Assembly (NCBI RefSeq): GCF_040954645.1 | Contig: NC_092808.1 | Location: forward strand, 84,699,389-84,763,388 | DNA: 64,000 nt | Source of the DNA: Diabrotica undecimpunctata | Taxonomy: Eukaryota > Arthropoda > Insecta > Coleoptera > Chrysomelidae | Direction: 5' to 3' | In this document: positions 32,139-43,870 of the stretch, in pieces | Layout of the letters: every line of letters begins with the position of its first letter | Numbering within the stretch: position 1 is the first letter of the stretch | Notes under the pieces: generated by a model | What the model was told of the DNA's origin: nothing | The model's database searches: none | The model's input: only the letters and a program-made list of their open reading frames with translations | Program-made: the position numbers and the translations under genes

Positions 32139-34790
32139 AAAAAATTCTTTCTAAGAATAGCTGAATGGAACGCCAATGGCCTGCTGAATCATAAGGACGA
32201 GGTGATAATATTTCTACAACAAAATTTTATAGATATATTATTAAGTGAGACACATTTTACAGACAAATCGTATTTTAAAATACCTCATTATCTAACGTAC
32301 CATACTAACCACCCAGACAAGACAGTCCATGGAGGTACAGCAATATTGATCAAACAATCAATTAAACATTTCATGATGGAAAGTTATACAACAGACTGTA
32401 TCTAAGCTACAGTAATTAAAGTGTGCTCATTACCTTACGAAATAACAATATCAGCAGTATATTGCCCTCCAAAACACAATATTAAAAAAACCGATTTCGA
32501 ATCCTTCTTCAATACTCTAGGTTCAAAATGTATCGCAGCTGGTGACTTTAATAGTAAACTTACTTACTAGGAATCAGGATTAATAACAACAAAGGGGAGA
32601 GAGCTCTATAGCTTAATGCAAGAAAATAAATACTCATATTTATCAACAGGAACACCAACGTACTGGCCAACGGACCCCAAAAAAAGGCCGGACCTCTTAG
32701 ATTTTTGCATCATAAAAGGAATATCTAACACCTTAATGGACATAGTTCGAAGTTATGATCTATCTTTAGATCATTCACCAATTATTGCAATAATTGGCAC
32801 CTTCGTTATTAACAAACAACCTACTCCAAAACTGCATGGACCTAGAACAGATTGGAACCTTTACCGAAAAATACTGTATGAAAACATTAAACTAAATGTA
32901 AGACTAAGAAGCCCTTCAGAAATAGAAACAGCTACAAACAACCTTATGACATTATTGCAAAACGCTGCAAAAGAAGCGACACCCAACGATGCAGATGAAA
33001 ATAAACTCGAGAATAGAATAAATATTCCACTCGAAATTAAAAAGCTCATTGCTGAAAAAAAGTGCAAGAGCCAAATGGCATCAAAGTCGGAACGCAGCGG
33101 ATAAAACGTTTTTCAATCGCTTAACCAATAAATTAAAAATACAACTAAAAATTGCAAGAGAAGAGTCAGTCCAAAAATATGTAACACAACTTAATAGATA
33201 CGACCATTCAATATGGAAACCAATCAAATCATCCTTAAAACCTCAAGCAATATCGCCACCAGTAAGAAAAACCACAGACACACAGAACCAATGGGCAAGA
33301 AACGATAAAGAAAAATCAGAATTATTTGCTGAACATTTAGCAACAGTATTCCAACCACACAACAATGAAGAAGATCAAGAAATTATTAATTATTTAAACT
33401 CAGAACAATCATCAGTAAATCCAATAAAATTAACAACACCTAAAAAACTTAAAGAAGAAATCTTAAGACTAAATATCAAAAAGTCACCAGCAATTGACCT
33501 AATAACACCAAAAATGCTAAAAGAATTACCAAAAAAGGGTATAGTAATCCTTACATATATATTTAACGCAATATTAAGATGTAATTATTGGCCTAAAAAT
33601 CTAAAAATTGCAGAAATACTTTTATTCACAAAACCAGGAAAGGATCCAAGTGAAGTCTCATCCTATCGATCTATCAGTCTGTTATCAACAATCTCCAAAT
33701 TACTAGAAAAACTTTTAATAAAAATAATAGATCCAGACTTTACAGGCGCAGATTGAATACCAAATTATCAGTTTGAATTTCGACGAGAACACTCAACTAT
33801 CCAGCAATGCCACCGAATAACCCATAAAATCATTTCCGCATTAGAAGAAAAGGAATATTGCCCAATGGTATCACTAGATGTACGTCAAGCTTTTGAGCAT
33901 AGGTTTGACATAAAGGACTTCTTTATAAAATTAAACAAATATTACCACCATTTTTTCGCATACTTACATCATACTTGGAAAACCGACAGTTTAGAACAAA
34001 ATTAAATGGAGAAATATCCAAAATGCATCCCATTAAGGCGAGAATTCCACAGGGCAGCGTCCTGGGACCTTTATTATATATATTATATACGTCTGATCCA
34101 CTAACTTCACATAACGTAACAATTGGTACATTTGCAGATGACACAGTAGCACTTACAAGTCACAAACACATTAACATAGCTACACAACAACTCCGAGACT
34201 ATTTGTATGAGCTTGAAAACTGGCTAAAACAATGGAAAATAAAAATAAATGAAAACAAGTCAACCCAAGCAACTTTCACTTTACGACGAGAAACACCACC
34301 ACCAATATATATATATCAACAATGAGGAAATACCCAGGACTAAAACAACCAAATACCTAGGGCTACACCTGGACCAAACCCTGTGTTGGAAAGAACACAT
34401 CACCAAAAAAAGAAAACAAATACAACTAAGACAAAAAAAAATCAATTGGAAAAAACTCCAAGCTGTCAATAAATAATAAAATTCTAATTTATAAAACAAT
34501 TATCAAACCAATATGGACATATGGCATAGAGCTGTGGGGCTGTAGTAGTAAATCTAATATTGCTATTATGAAAAGATGCCAATCAAAAATCTTATGAGCA
34601 ATTGTTGATACACCCTGGTACGTAACCAACCAAAGAATCTATGAGGATCTCAATATCTCAACAGTGAAAGAAGTATACCAGCAAAAGAAATAACAATACA
34701 TTCAAAAAGTGAACACACACTTCAATCCATTAATTTCCGCAATACCTCAACATCGAGTTATCAGAAGACTAAAGCGACGTTGGCCAACAG
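32139..34790 (+). pseudogene. LINE ORF2, endonuclease-reverse transcriptase, broken
   Basis: Endonuclease: AEWNANGLLNHKDE (32.16 kb), DILLSETHF (catalytic Glu), YCPPKH, AAGDFNSK, RPDLLDF and DHSPII (32.77 kb). RT: IKKSPAIDLITPKML (33.48 kb), SSYRSISLLSTISKLLEK (33.66 kb), RIPQGSVLGPLLY (34.04 kb) and FADDTVAL (34.13 kb) with the Asp pair. The thumb follows with KYLGLHLDQTLCWKEHI (34.35 kb) and WGIELWGCSS-type sequence (34.52 kb). No RNase H domain. In-frame stops and at least three frameshifts separate the blocks. The expected full product is about 880 residues, a normal Jockey ORF2 size. Confidence 0.85.
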
Positions 34791-34942
34791 ACCAGTAACA
34801 TGAACTCATGATTCTCTCACTGGAGGGGACCACATCACGCCATAACCAAGGGACAGGACCTAAACTCATCACATTAACTTATAGAATACATTGTTTTATT
34901 CTGATTGTTAATTTATTAGTTATATTAAAAAAAATATTTTAT

Positions 34943-35394
<452 letters not shown>

Positions 35395-35760
35395 GAATAG
35401 TTCTACTTTGGAGCTGACGAGGATGGTTGTATCATATGTCAGGCTGATCTTTTTTTCGGGGATAGTTACATCACCATTGCAGCAATATATATGTTGAATA
35501 AAATTGGGCTTACTACGCAGCCTTGCGTCACGCCCTTAGTGACCCTGAGACTTTCACTTAGTATCCCACATACTCTCACTCTAGCATAATTGTTCTTGTG
35601 TAGGCTATTAAGTAGCAGTATTAGATCATGCGGTACTTTTATTTTAGATAAAACCTACCACATTTTACTCCAGTTGGCTAAGTTGAAGGCTTTACAATAA
35701 TCTACGAGACACAGATATATTGCGACATTGAATTCTCTGGATGTTTTTATAATCTATCGT
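35395..35760 (-). pseudogene. LINE reverse transcriptase fragment
   Basis: The minus-strand frame gives a CLVDYCKAFNLANW-like palm block (35.66-35.72 kb) and SESLRVTKGVTQGC plus VVSPILFN (35.49-35.55 kb), where GVTQG is the RT motif before the catalytic Asp pair. It is about 120 residues long and truncated at both ends. Family probably RTE or CR1. Several stops in neighbouring frames. Confidence 0.6.
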
Positions 35761-36340
35761 ATATTTTGTAACCATCAAATGACTGGTAATATAATTACCC
35801 CTGAAAGTTTGGAGCCAATGTAAAACAATAAATCTCACAACTTTCTTTGGGAGCCAATTGTTTGGCCTCATCTAGCTCAATCTCTCAGGTGTGAGAACGT
35901 CTTTTCTTAGAACTAAACCTCAAAAATGAGTTTGGCTAGGACAAATAAGGAAACCATCTTGACGTGATGGGCTTAAATCAATCCGTATTAGCTGAGGATA
36001 CTTATTAAATTTAAAACAACAAAAAATCATGTCAGCCTGTGTCATCAATTCTTAAAGTACTTACGTATTTCAATATTTTTTTCTCCTTATCTCGCTCATT
36101 CTCTCTCTCTCTCTCTCTATCTCTCCCTCTCCCTCTTGCTCTCTCCAGGTTTTTATCATTTACGATTACATTTAAGTTTACGAACAGAATATTGTTTTGG
36201 CTTTATTTATACACTTATTTTTCTTGAATTTATGTAAACGTCCATGATTATTGTGTATTGTTATTGTCATTAATATTCACTTCATAAACAAAATTTCAAC
36301 ATTTTTCCAAAAAATAGTTGGTTAATTATTCACTAAGAAT
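35761..36340. other. Non-coding stretch with CT microsatellite
   Basis: No gene seen. A (CT)n run lies at about 36100-36146. Confidence 0.5.
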
Positions 36341-36902
36341 GTTTTAAAATTATAAGTTGAATAACAGATCTACACAATGCCTCGTTCTTCTGCTTCTGTA
36401 AGGACTAGAGTATCCCTAGAAGTTATATTATTGGATACCATGTGTCTGGTCTACACATACCAATACAAATTACCATATAAACATATATACATATAAAGCT
36501 ACGAAAGTTGTCGTTATGTCATGTTAGGGGTGCTTGAGCGATCTGAAAACATTAACACTAGACCTAAGCCAGAAGGTTGCCGTAACTTTATTTTAATGCA
36601 GCTTTTTTTATCATCTTTAATTTTCAATGTGTCAATCAGTTTCCAATTTTGGACTTATAGAATGGTTTCTATAATCAACAAATGATAACTATGTACACGT
36701 TTTTTGGGAAGATCTTGACAGTTGTAAATTAGTGCCAATAAAGCGAGCAGTACTTCTCAGGTGCCTAATCCTACTCTAATTCCAAACTGTAACTTATAAG
36801 ACTGATAATCTTCTTATCATTTACTAACATTGTATAATTTTTTTATTCAAACCAATCAGCAGAGACTGAACCAATCTTATAATTATTTACTAAAAGTAAT
36901 TT
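36341..36902 (+). repeat. Diverged tandem duplication, unit 1
   Basis: Unit 1 shares with 36903-37610 the landmarks taagttgaataacagat, ttctgcttctgt-aggact, tctacacataccaatac, ataatcaacaaatgataact, gccaataaagcgagcag and cctaatcctactctaattcc, in the same order. Identity is roughly 85-90% by eye. It contains only the 3' part of the SINE (about 36500-36595). Confidence 0.85.
36500..36595 (+). mobile_element. SINE 3' fragment
   Basis: tcatgttaggggtgcttgag and aacactagacctaagccaga match the body of the 24.1-kb SINE (tcatgttaggggcgcttg, aacactagaccttagccaga). The tRNA-like head is missing. Confidence 0.8.
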
Positions 36903-37610
36903 AAAATCATAAGTTGAATAACAGATGTGCCCAAATGCCTTCTTGTTCTGCTTCTGTTAGGACTAAAATATCCCTAGAGTTTAAATTATTGGATGCTATG
37001 TCTCGTCTACACATACCAATACATCGGTTTTTAATTCAATACAGACGTATTGCAATACGGACGTAGCCGTAGCTCCGCTGCTGGGTTACCGGGTTAAAAA
37101 GGTAAATAAGTTAAGAATTAGAGGGCGCAGATTCGATTCCTGGGCTCTAAAATTTTTTAATTTTTAATTTAACTAAGACTCTATCGTGCTTCGGAGGGCA
37201 TATAAAGTCATCGGTTCCAGTACAAAAGTTTTCGTTAAGTATGTTAGGGACGCTTGAGTGACCTGAAAACCCTAGTATTAGCAATAAGGTTACAGGAGCT
37301 TTATTTTAATGCAATATATCATTTTAATCAACTTTAATTTTTAATATATCAACCAGATTCCAACCTTGGACTCGGTGGAATAATTTTTATAATCAACAAA
37401 TGATAACTATTCAAGTTTTGGTAGATCTTGATAGTTTTGAAATAGTGCCAATAAAGCGAGCAGTTCTTCTCTTGTGCCTAATCCTACTCTAATTCCAAAC
37501 TGTAACTAATAAGACTGAATAAACGATAGTCTTACCGTTTACTAGCATCGTATATTGTTTTATTTAAGCCAATGAGCAGAGAATGACCCACTCTTATAAA
37601 TTTTATTAAT
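36903..37610 (+). repeat. Diverged tandem duplication, unit 2
   Basis: Same landmarks as unit 1, but with a complete SINE (37060-37309) where unit 1 has a truncated one, so the units differ in length (about 700 against 562 bases). Confidence 0.85.
37060..37309 (+). mobile_element. tRNA-derived SINE, diverged copy
   Basis: The head gtagccgtagctccgctgct and a B-box-like gattcgattcctgg (about 37129) are followed by the family body (gtgcttcggagggcatataaag, tatgttagggacgcttgag) and a ttatttt tail. A short tgcaata repeat on both sides may be the target duplication. It is more diverged from the 24.1-kb copy than expected for a young insertion. Confidence 0.8.
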
Positions 37611-38789
37611 TGTATATTTAGGTGATTTTTATCAAATTTTACAATTTCTGCTGCTAAATTTTATAATTTCTGTTAATAATTCATTTGCTTTAGCTTTTTC
37701 AGTATTCATAGAACTTGTGTAAATACTTAACGTTAGTTAGATGATTCTCAATTAGTCTTAACCAGTGTTAAGGATATTTTCTCTCTTTTTATTCTTCTCA
37801 GTTTTCTTTAAAGTTTCCGAAGGAAAGTACTAGCGCTTATATTTTATTGTAGTTTACTTTTATTTTTTTTTTATTTATTATTTGATCTGGTGTAAATTCT
37901 GGTGTCGATAATAAAAGAAATTGGTATAGAATATAAAATAGAATCAGAAATATTAAAACATATATAATCAAATTTTTAATAGGACAATAAACAACCAGTC
38001 GACAAATTTCATAGCAATACACTGTTGATTATGACAGAGATGTATATTGTCCCCTCTTTTCTTTAATATATACTCCAAACCAATTTTTACATATATGTCG
38101 TAGAAGATGTGAATGATGAAATTCTAGTGAAAGGAAAAAGACCACAACATCAGTAATGCAGATGAAACCATTAATTAATGACTTGCATACCAGAAGTACG
38201 TCTAAACCTGAATATAAAAGCTATTTGTAAACAATAAACAAATTAAAAATGTCAAGAAATATGTATCTCGATATCAATGTCAATCTGAACAACAGTTTCT
38301 TGTTATATTTCTGTATTGTAAATATATACAGTAAAACTGATTTTACGTTGGTATTGAAGAGATTTTAGTTTTGTTCTCTTACTAAAATTATTAGAAAACT
38401 GGACCTTCCACAGTGAGTTTTGCTTAAGGACTATTTTCATCGGTACGAGTATGTGGCTGTATGTGTCGCGCATTTTTGTACCAAGTTTCCCAAATAGCAA
38501 AACTCTTTTATTTCTATTTGTTTTTTGCTTAAGTGTATGTTTCTTTATTTGATATATGATTACTATATATTAATTTTATATATTTTTTCTTCTTCTTATG
38601 GTACTATCTTGATTAAAGTTTGGCAACAATCTTCACGAAATAATACCTATCTTGTGGAACTATAATCTCTTGTGAAACCAATTTAATCGCTTGTATTTTT
38701 CAACAAGTCCTTGCTTGTTTTTTATTTTTTCTTTGATAATTACCTGTTAAAGTTCTACTGCTCCTTATGACAAGACCACGATAGATAGA
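37611..38789. other. Non-coding stretch
   Basis: No supportable gene. A+T-rich; short open frames on the minus strand lack coding signals. Some sequence near 38.6-38.79 kb may be the 3' flank of the LINE that follows. Confidence 0.45.
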
Positions 38790-39735
38790 TAGATTCAATG
38801 AGGTAGATTTTGGCCTATTCCACTGTGACCTTTTTAGATCTATTGTGGTCCTTTAATCCCAGAATAAATTCTCTAGCCTGACCCTTTTTAACAGGTCTAA
38901 TAGCTTTGGGACTGAACATTCCATGTAACTTTCTGCAGGTGGCATTTCTTTGCCTATTGTAACGAATCGCACATTTGCCAGGCTGTCGTACTGACACGAA
39001 ATGTGCTCTGCTGTTTTTTTCTGTAGGTGACAGAATCTGCATAGATCATCATTTGCCAATCCCATCAGCTTAAACTGCCTATTCAGCTTACAGTGCCCTT
39101 TTACCTGACTACCATGGCTTTGACTGTTTTCCTGTCTTTGATTATTAGGGAAGTAATGAAAGATTCAGTAGGACTTCCAACGCCGCTGTAGGAGTTGTTT
39201 TTATAACCCCCGTAATACACAGCCATGCTAGCCTTTGTGTATTACTTAGCAGCATAGCAGCCTTATTGCTCCCACTTACTGGGTCTTTGTCCACTGCGTC
39301 ACAGACTCATTATTGGTTTAGTAACCGTTTTTTATAACCATAGGGTCATTTTGGGGTTAAGCCCTCAATTCTTACCACACATCCTCCTACATCTACTTAA
39401 GGACATGGTAGCTTTCTGTGTGGTTTTTAGTATGTGAGTATTCCATTTAAGCCTAACATTTAAAATATAACCCTTGTTATTTTGTTTCTTTGGCAAATGA
39501 AATCTTTGTTTCTCCCAGAATTTGTGGTTTTAGGCCTTGTAATGCTGTCTTTTTTGTGAAGTTGATGATTTGTGTTTTTTGGGAATTGGCTATAGTCTCG
39601 CTTGTTTACACAAAAATTTGCTACTAACGATGATTGTGATATTATCAGCGTATCCTAGACAGTAAAATCCTTATCCATGTGCACAGATTGTTGAGACTAT
39701 CATTTATCAAAGTTGTCCAAAGTAGAGGTAACAGA
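38790..39735 (-). pseudogene. RNase H-type LINE relic (R1/I-group), RT tail to C-terminus
   Basis: Right to left: PLLWTTLINDSL (39.7 kb), GYADNITIIVSSKFL (39.62 kb; catalytic Asp pair reduced to Asp-Asn), a KATMSLSRCRRMCGK block (39.4 kb), and SNTQRLAWLCITGVIKTTPT with AALEVLLNL (39.17-39.25 kb), which leads into RNase H in related LINEs. After a deletion, GLANDDLCRFC and KTAEHISCQYDSLANVR follow (38.98-39.06 kb), the Cys-rich tail. The RNase H core itself is largely deleted. It abuts another LINE at about 39.735 kb. Confidence 0.7.
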
Positions 39736-40141
39736 ACTTCTACTTATGGACAGTCTTCACCAGTTTGATGACGTGACCAAAGTATAAAGTATTTTTTTAT
39801 GTTAGAAATCAACTCTCTTTTTTGAGCCCTTGATAAACCTCCTTATTGCTTACATGATTCGCCCAGGGTTTTTTTAAGAGTCTTTCCTAACTCTACATTT
39901 CAAATATTTCTTAGCATATTAAAGTATTTTCTTTGAGTGTTCATATTTCACAGCTAGATGAAAGAACTTAGTAAACACTACCGTGTAAGAAACGTTAACA
40001 CAAATTAATTTTAAGTTACTGGTTATGCAGTAGATTTCTTATTTTGTTAAAAAATGTTTATCTTACCTGTTGTTTTTGCCAGAAATACTGGTATTTAAAC
40101 GTGTTCACTATTTCTACGTGTTGTCCATATATTATTATGTA
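39736..40141 (-). pseudogene. RTE-type LINE, 3' half left of the large inverted-repeat element
   Basis: Frames give YIIIYGQHVEIVNTFKYQYF (40.1 kb), a CEIWTLK-like block (39.93 kb), a degenerate WANHVSNKEVYQGLKK block (39.85 kb) and YFGHVIK (39.77 kb). These are the RT-thumb and C-terminal motifs of RTE-like ORFs. The frame is collinear with the RT fragment at 43673-43870, so the two flank one insertion. Confidence 0.65.
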
Positions 40142-41400
40142 GGCCAGAGAAATAAGCAAAAAAAGTACTCTGTGACACTAAACCGGCCAGGCAAACGACA
40201 GTTATTTTGAGTATTATGGACGTCTTTAACAAAAACCTATATATTTCCTGCAGTCGATTTTTTGGACCTAATAGTTAATAACAAATTATGTCAAAAAACG
40301 GTAAATTTTATCTTTTTCGTCTGTCAACAAAAAGTGAAGCAATTGAAACAAAAAATGTAATTAACTTATAAGTCATATACAAACCTTCAAAATAACGTTT
40401 TTTAAATGTTTTTATTTGTTGCTTACATAGGTCGCTTATAAGTTAAAAAGTCAAAAATTTAGTTTTTTTATAAATTAATATTAATATCTTTTTAAAAAAA
40501 ATAACTTAAAACATTCATATTACACACAATGTCGGGCCTTGTAGTGTTTAAATTATGTTTAAAATTTCAAACTGATTGGTAAAATTGTTTAAGTTATTTT
40601 ATTTGGTTTATCCCAAATTAAATTTTCTTGCAACAATATAATTCAGAAAATGATGAAGTTACAGTAATGTTACGGATAGTTTATGAAAGAAGAAAAAACG
40701 TTCCATCAACTTTATTAAAACAAAATAAAGAGAAATGATATTAAATACTGCAAAATCATTTTGCAAAAACATATCAATTTTTGCAAAATGATCATAGTCA
40801 ATTATAAACAATTGCAATAACTTTTTTACCTGTTGCCTGCGGATAAGTTTTCATACTTAAGATAGATCTCTAATAAAGATTGTATTTTTCTACAAATTTA
40901 AAAAAAGAAAAAGTTGTCTTAGGACAATTTGGGACGAAGTTAGTCCCTTTTTTTAAATTGACAGCAGCTTTGTTTATACCAATTAAGCGATCTAATTAGC
41001 ATCATTTTCAAACAACATACTTAAAAAATTTTGTGCAAAAATCGACAAAGATCACTTTTTAAGAAAATCATTTACAAAGAGTCAAAATGTAATCTAAAAA
41101 ATCTAAAAAAAAATTGCATTAGCGCTGAAGTGGAAAAGAGCTGTTAACTGTATCTCTGGTACTTGGTTATCGATCTCGACTTTTCTTTTTTTAATTTGTA
41201 TGTATTTTTGGCTACATTACGAATATGGCTACATTACGAATATAAATTAATTGGTTAATAAACCACCTACTTAATTGGTTTAAACATTTTTTTTCAATTT
41301 TTTATTTTTTTAATATTATTTGAGGTAAATTTTATTTTAAAACATAAATATTTATGACTAATACATACATTATCAATACAAGTCGTAAATAATTTATTTA

Positions 41401-42703
41401 CGGGGTTACACAATTGAACTGTTACCAACTTCACATCGATATATCTGGCAAATCGATAATAACAGCTACGTCAAAGTTTTCCTGATAATACTTCAGTATG
41501 TTTATAAGCCGTCAAAAGCATTTGCATTTAAGTTTTATACATACAACAAAAGTTATTCGCAATGGAATTTAAACGTAATAGTGTGATATATTACGTAATA
41601 GTGCGTTTTATTTGGCTGAAAAATCACAACCAGCTATTGTTCGTCAGCTCAAACACCTCAAAGTGAATAAAATGTTTGTGTATTGCACTATAACTCGTTA
41701 TAATAACACTGGTAGCATTGCCAAACGCTATGGTGTTGGACGAAAAAAAACAGCAACATCACCTGAAATGGTTCGGAAAGTGAAGGCTCGACTTGAGCGA
41801 AATCCACGTCGTAGTGGTAATCAAATGGCCAAAGAACTGAAAATATCCCAGCGAAGCATGTAACGAATATTGAAAAAGGAGCTCAAGGTCAAGCTTGCAA
41901 GTTCCAAAAAGCACACAATCTTACACCAAAGCAAAAAAAAGTTCGGCTTAAAGGAGTTGTTAAGCCTGCCCGAACGTGGTGAATTTCCGAACATAGTGTT
42001 CTCTGATGAGAAAAATTTGCCTACTGAGCAGTTCATAAACTCTCAAAATGATCGTGTTTACTTAACGGAATACACTTACGAAAGTCCACCCAAAGTAATT
42101 TTCCATCTGAAGTAATGGTACGGGCAGCTGTAACCGCCGATGGACGCTCTCCAATCGTTTTTATTGACTCTGGTGTCAAAGTCAATGCAACTTATTAACG
42201 GAAAAATGTTTTAGAAGCTGCTTTAAAGCCGTGGGCACGCAAACATTTCGCTGTAGAGCATGGACGTTCCAACAAGACTCGGCACCGTCTCATAAAGCTA
42301 GTGTAAACCAAGAATATTTAAAAAATGATGTTCCACAATTCATTTCATTTACACAATGGCTTTCGAATTCGCCAGACGCAAATCCGATGAACTATTCCAT
42401 CTGGTCCATTTTGGAGAGCAAGGTGAGGACTAAAAAATATGCCAGTATGGATGCGCTGAAAAAAGTAATTATACGTAAATGGGCCAAAATACCGGAAAAT
42501 CACATTCGTGCAGCATGCATCTCGTTTTTTGATCGTTTGAAGGCCATAGTCAAGGCAAAAGTTTGCCACATCGAGCTAAAGTGAGTGGATTCTGAAATTT
42601 TGATTTTTTTCGCACACTTTTGTCATGTGAATCAATAAAAAATAATTTCACACAAAAAAATGATGGTCGTTTCAATAGGTAACAGTTCAATTGCGGAACC
42701 CTG
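41401..42703 (+). mobile_element. maT-type Tc1/mariner transposon (DD37D group), complete ends, dead
   Basis: Terminal inverted repeats of 26 bp (cggggttacacaattgaact... at 41401 and its partner ending gcggaaccctg at 42703) match at 23 of 26 positions. Each is bounded by a TA, the invariant Tc1/mariner target duplication (41399-41400, 42704-42705). Length 1303 bp is standard. It carries one transposase gene in the same orientation. It is inserted in the centre of the larger inverted-repeat element. Confidence 0.92.
41562..42584 (+). pseudogene. maT-type transposase, inactivated
   Basis: ATG at 41562; the family usually has about 340 residues, matching this span. The helix-turn-helix region includes YNNTGSIAKRYGVGRKKTAT and NPRRSGNQMAKELKISQRSM. 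Catalytic region: FPNIVFSDEKN (first Asp, 42.0 kb), FQQDSAPSHKA (second Asp, 42.28 kb) and SPDANPMNYSIW (42.37 kb). The third Asp, 38 residues after the second, reads Asn. A TAA follows ISQRSM (41861), another lies near 42198, and frameshifts occur near 41.94 and 42.11 kb. It would have bound the TIRs and cut at TA. Confidence 0.85.
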
Positions 42704-43672
42704 TATAATAGAATTTACCAAAAAAAAACAAATTAATCAAGTCGAAAAAGGTTGATTTCATACCCATATGCTGAAACTTGTTTTAAACGTTATTATTATA
42801 ATGCCGATATACTTTGTTTAAAAATGAAAATGGATGAAAATTTTCATGGTAACCACTTTTTTAGTAATTTGGGTTAATTTAAAACAAAAGTTTTTCTTGT
42901 GATTTTTATGTAAACGCTTACTTTAAGCGTAAATCGCAAATAAACAAATAAAATAGCCGAAAAAATCCATTAAAAAACAATCTGTTTTGAATTTTCTTGT
43001 AGGCAACAATTGAAAAGTTATTTAATTGTTTATAAGCAAAATATTTAAATGTTTTTGCAAAATGATTGTGCAATATTTAAAATTATTTTTCTTTGTTTTA
43101 TTTAATAAAGTTGATAGAAAAATATTTCTTCTGTTATAGACTATCCGTAGAATTATTGTAACTTCATCATTTTCTGACTTATATTGTTGCAAAAAAATTT
43201 AATTTGAGATAAGAAAATAAAATAACTTTTAAACAATTTTACCAATCGGTTTAAAATTTTGACCATATTTTAAGCACTACAAGACCCAATATTCTGTGTA
43301 ATTTGAAGGTTCTAAGGTACATTTTAAAAAAGCTGTTAATATTTATAAAAAACCGAAATTTATGACTTATTTTGCAACTTTCTAAGCAAAAAAATAAGGA
43401 TAAAAACATTTGAAAACGCCATTTTGGAGGTTTTTATATGACATAAGTTTATTACTCTTAAATTTGTTTCAAATGCTTTAGTTTTCGCTGATGGACCAAA
43501 AAAGTAAAATTTTACCGTGTTTTGGCCTTAATTTGTTAATAACTTATTAAGTTTAAAAAATCGACTGCAGCTAATAGATAGGTTTTTGTTAAAGAGTTCC
43601 ATACTACTCAAAATAACTGTCATTTGCCTAGCCGGTTTAGTGTCACGAAAAAAACCTTTTTTGGCTGGTCCA

Positions 43673-43870
43673 ATTTCTAGTACGTGTAATGGATTATTGC
43701 TCTTACTAATAACCATTATCTTATATTTGGTAGTATTTATTTCAAGGTCCAATGGATCTCCTTCCTGAATTGTTGAAGAGCTGCCGAGTTGTCATCAATA
43801 GTCGCAATGGCATCTGCATACCGTAGGTTATTAATAATTAAGACATCATTTACAATTATACTATTGTCTA
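43673..43870 (-). pseudogene. RTE-type LINE, RT part right of the large inverted-repeat element
   Basis: The minus-strand frame gives LRYADAIATIDD (degenerate YADD motif, 43.82 kb) and LEINTTKYKIMVISKSNNPLH (43.70-43.75 kb), the classic sequence after the palm in RTE-type RTs. It breaks off at LEIG near 43.67 kb, where the inverted-repeat element begins, and resumes at 40.14 kb. Confidence 0.7.

Larger units (their letters stand above)
30540..34942 (+). mobile_element. Jockey-type LINE, nearly full length, inactive
   Basis: The sequence follows 5' UTR, ORF1 (30719-32084), ORF2 (32139-34790), a short 3' region and a (TA)n tract. ORF1 has the PRE_C2HC-type region and three zinc knuckles; ORF2 has endonuclease and RT. 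All expected domains of insect Jockey-group elements are present in order. Damage is limited to a few stops (30961, about 31160, about 32404, about 32570, about 33756) and frameshifts (about 31.69, 33.05, 33.9, 34.3 kb), so it is younger than the other LINEs here. No TSD could be set because of the A/T-rich flanks. Confidence 0.85.
40142..43672. mobile_element. Large inverted-repeat element with about 0.7-kb arms, non-coding
   Basis: The ends carry gtgacactaaaccggccagg (40172) and its complement at about 43627-43646, with further inward pairing through acagttattttgagta, tttaacaaaaacctat, ctgcagtcgattttt and tcagaaaatgatgaagttac. Arms are about 40142-40870 and 42985-43672, roughly 80% identical by eye. 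A weaker GG(A)CCAG pair lies outside at 40142 and 43672. The interior, minus a nested maT transposon, has no reading frame. It sits inside an RTE LINE whose frame resumes on either side. A non-autonomous DNA transposon with long TIRs is the best reading. Confidence 0.8.

Noticed and set aside
36039..36227. Ser-Leu-rich 62-codon frame
   Set aside because: Driven by a CT microsatellite; no start context or family match.
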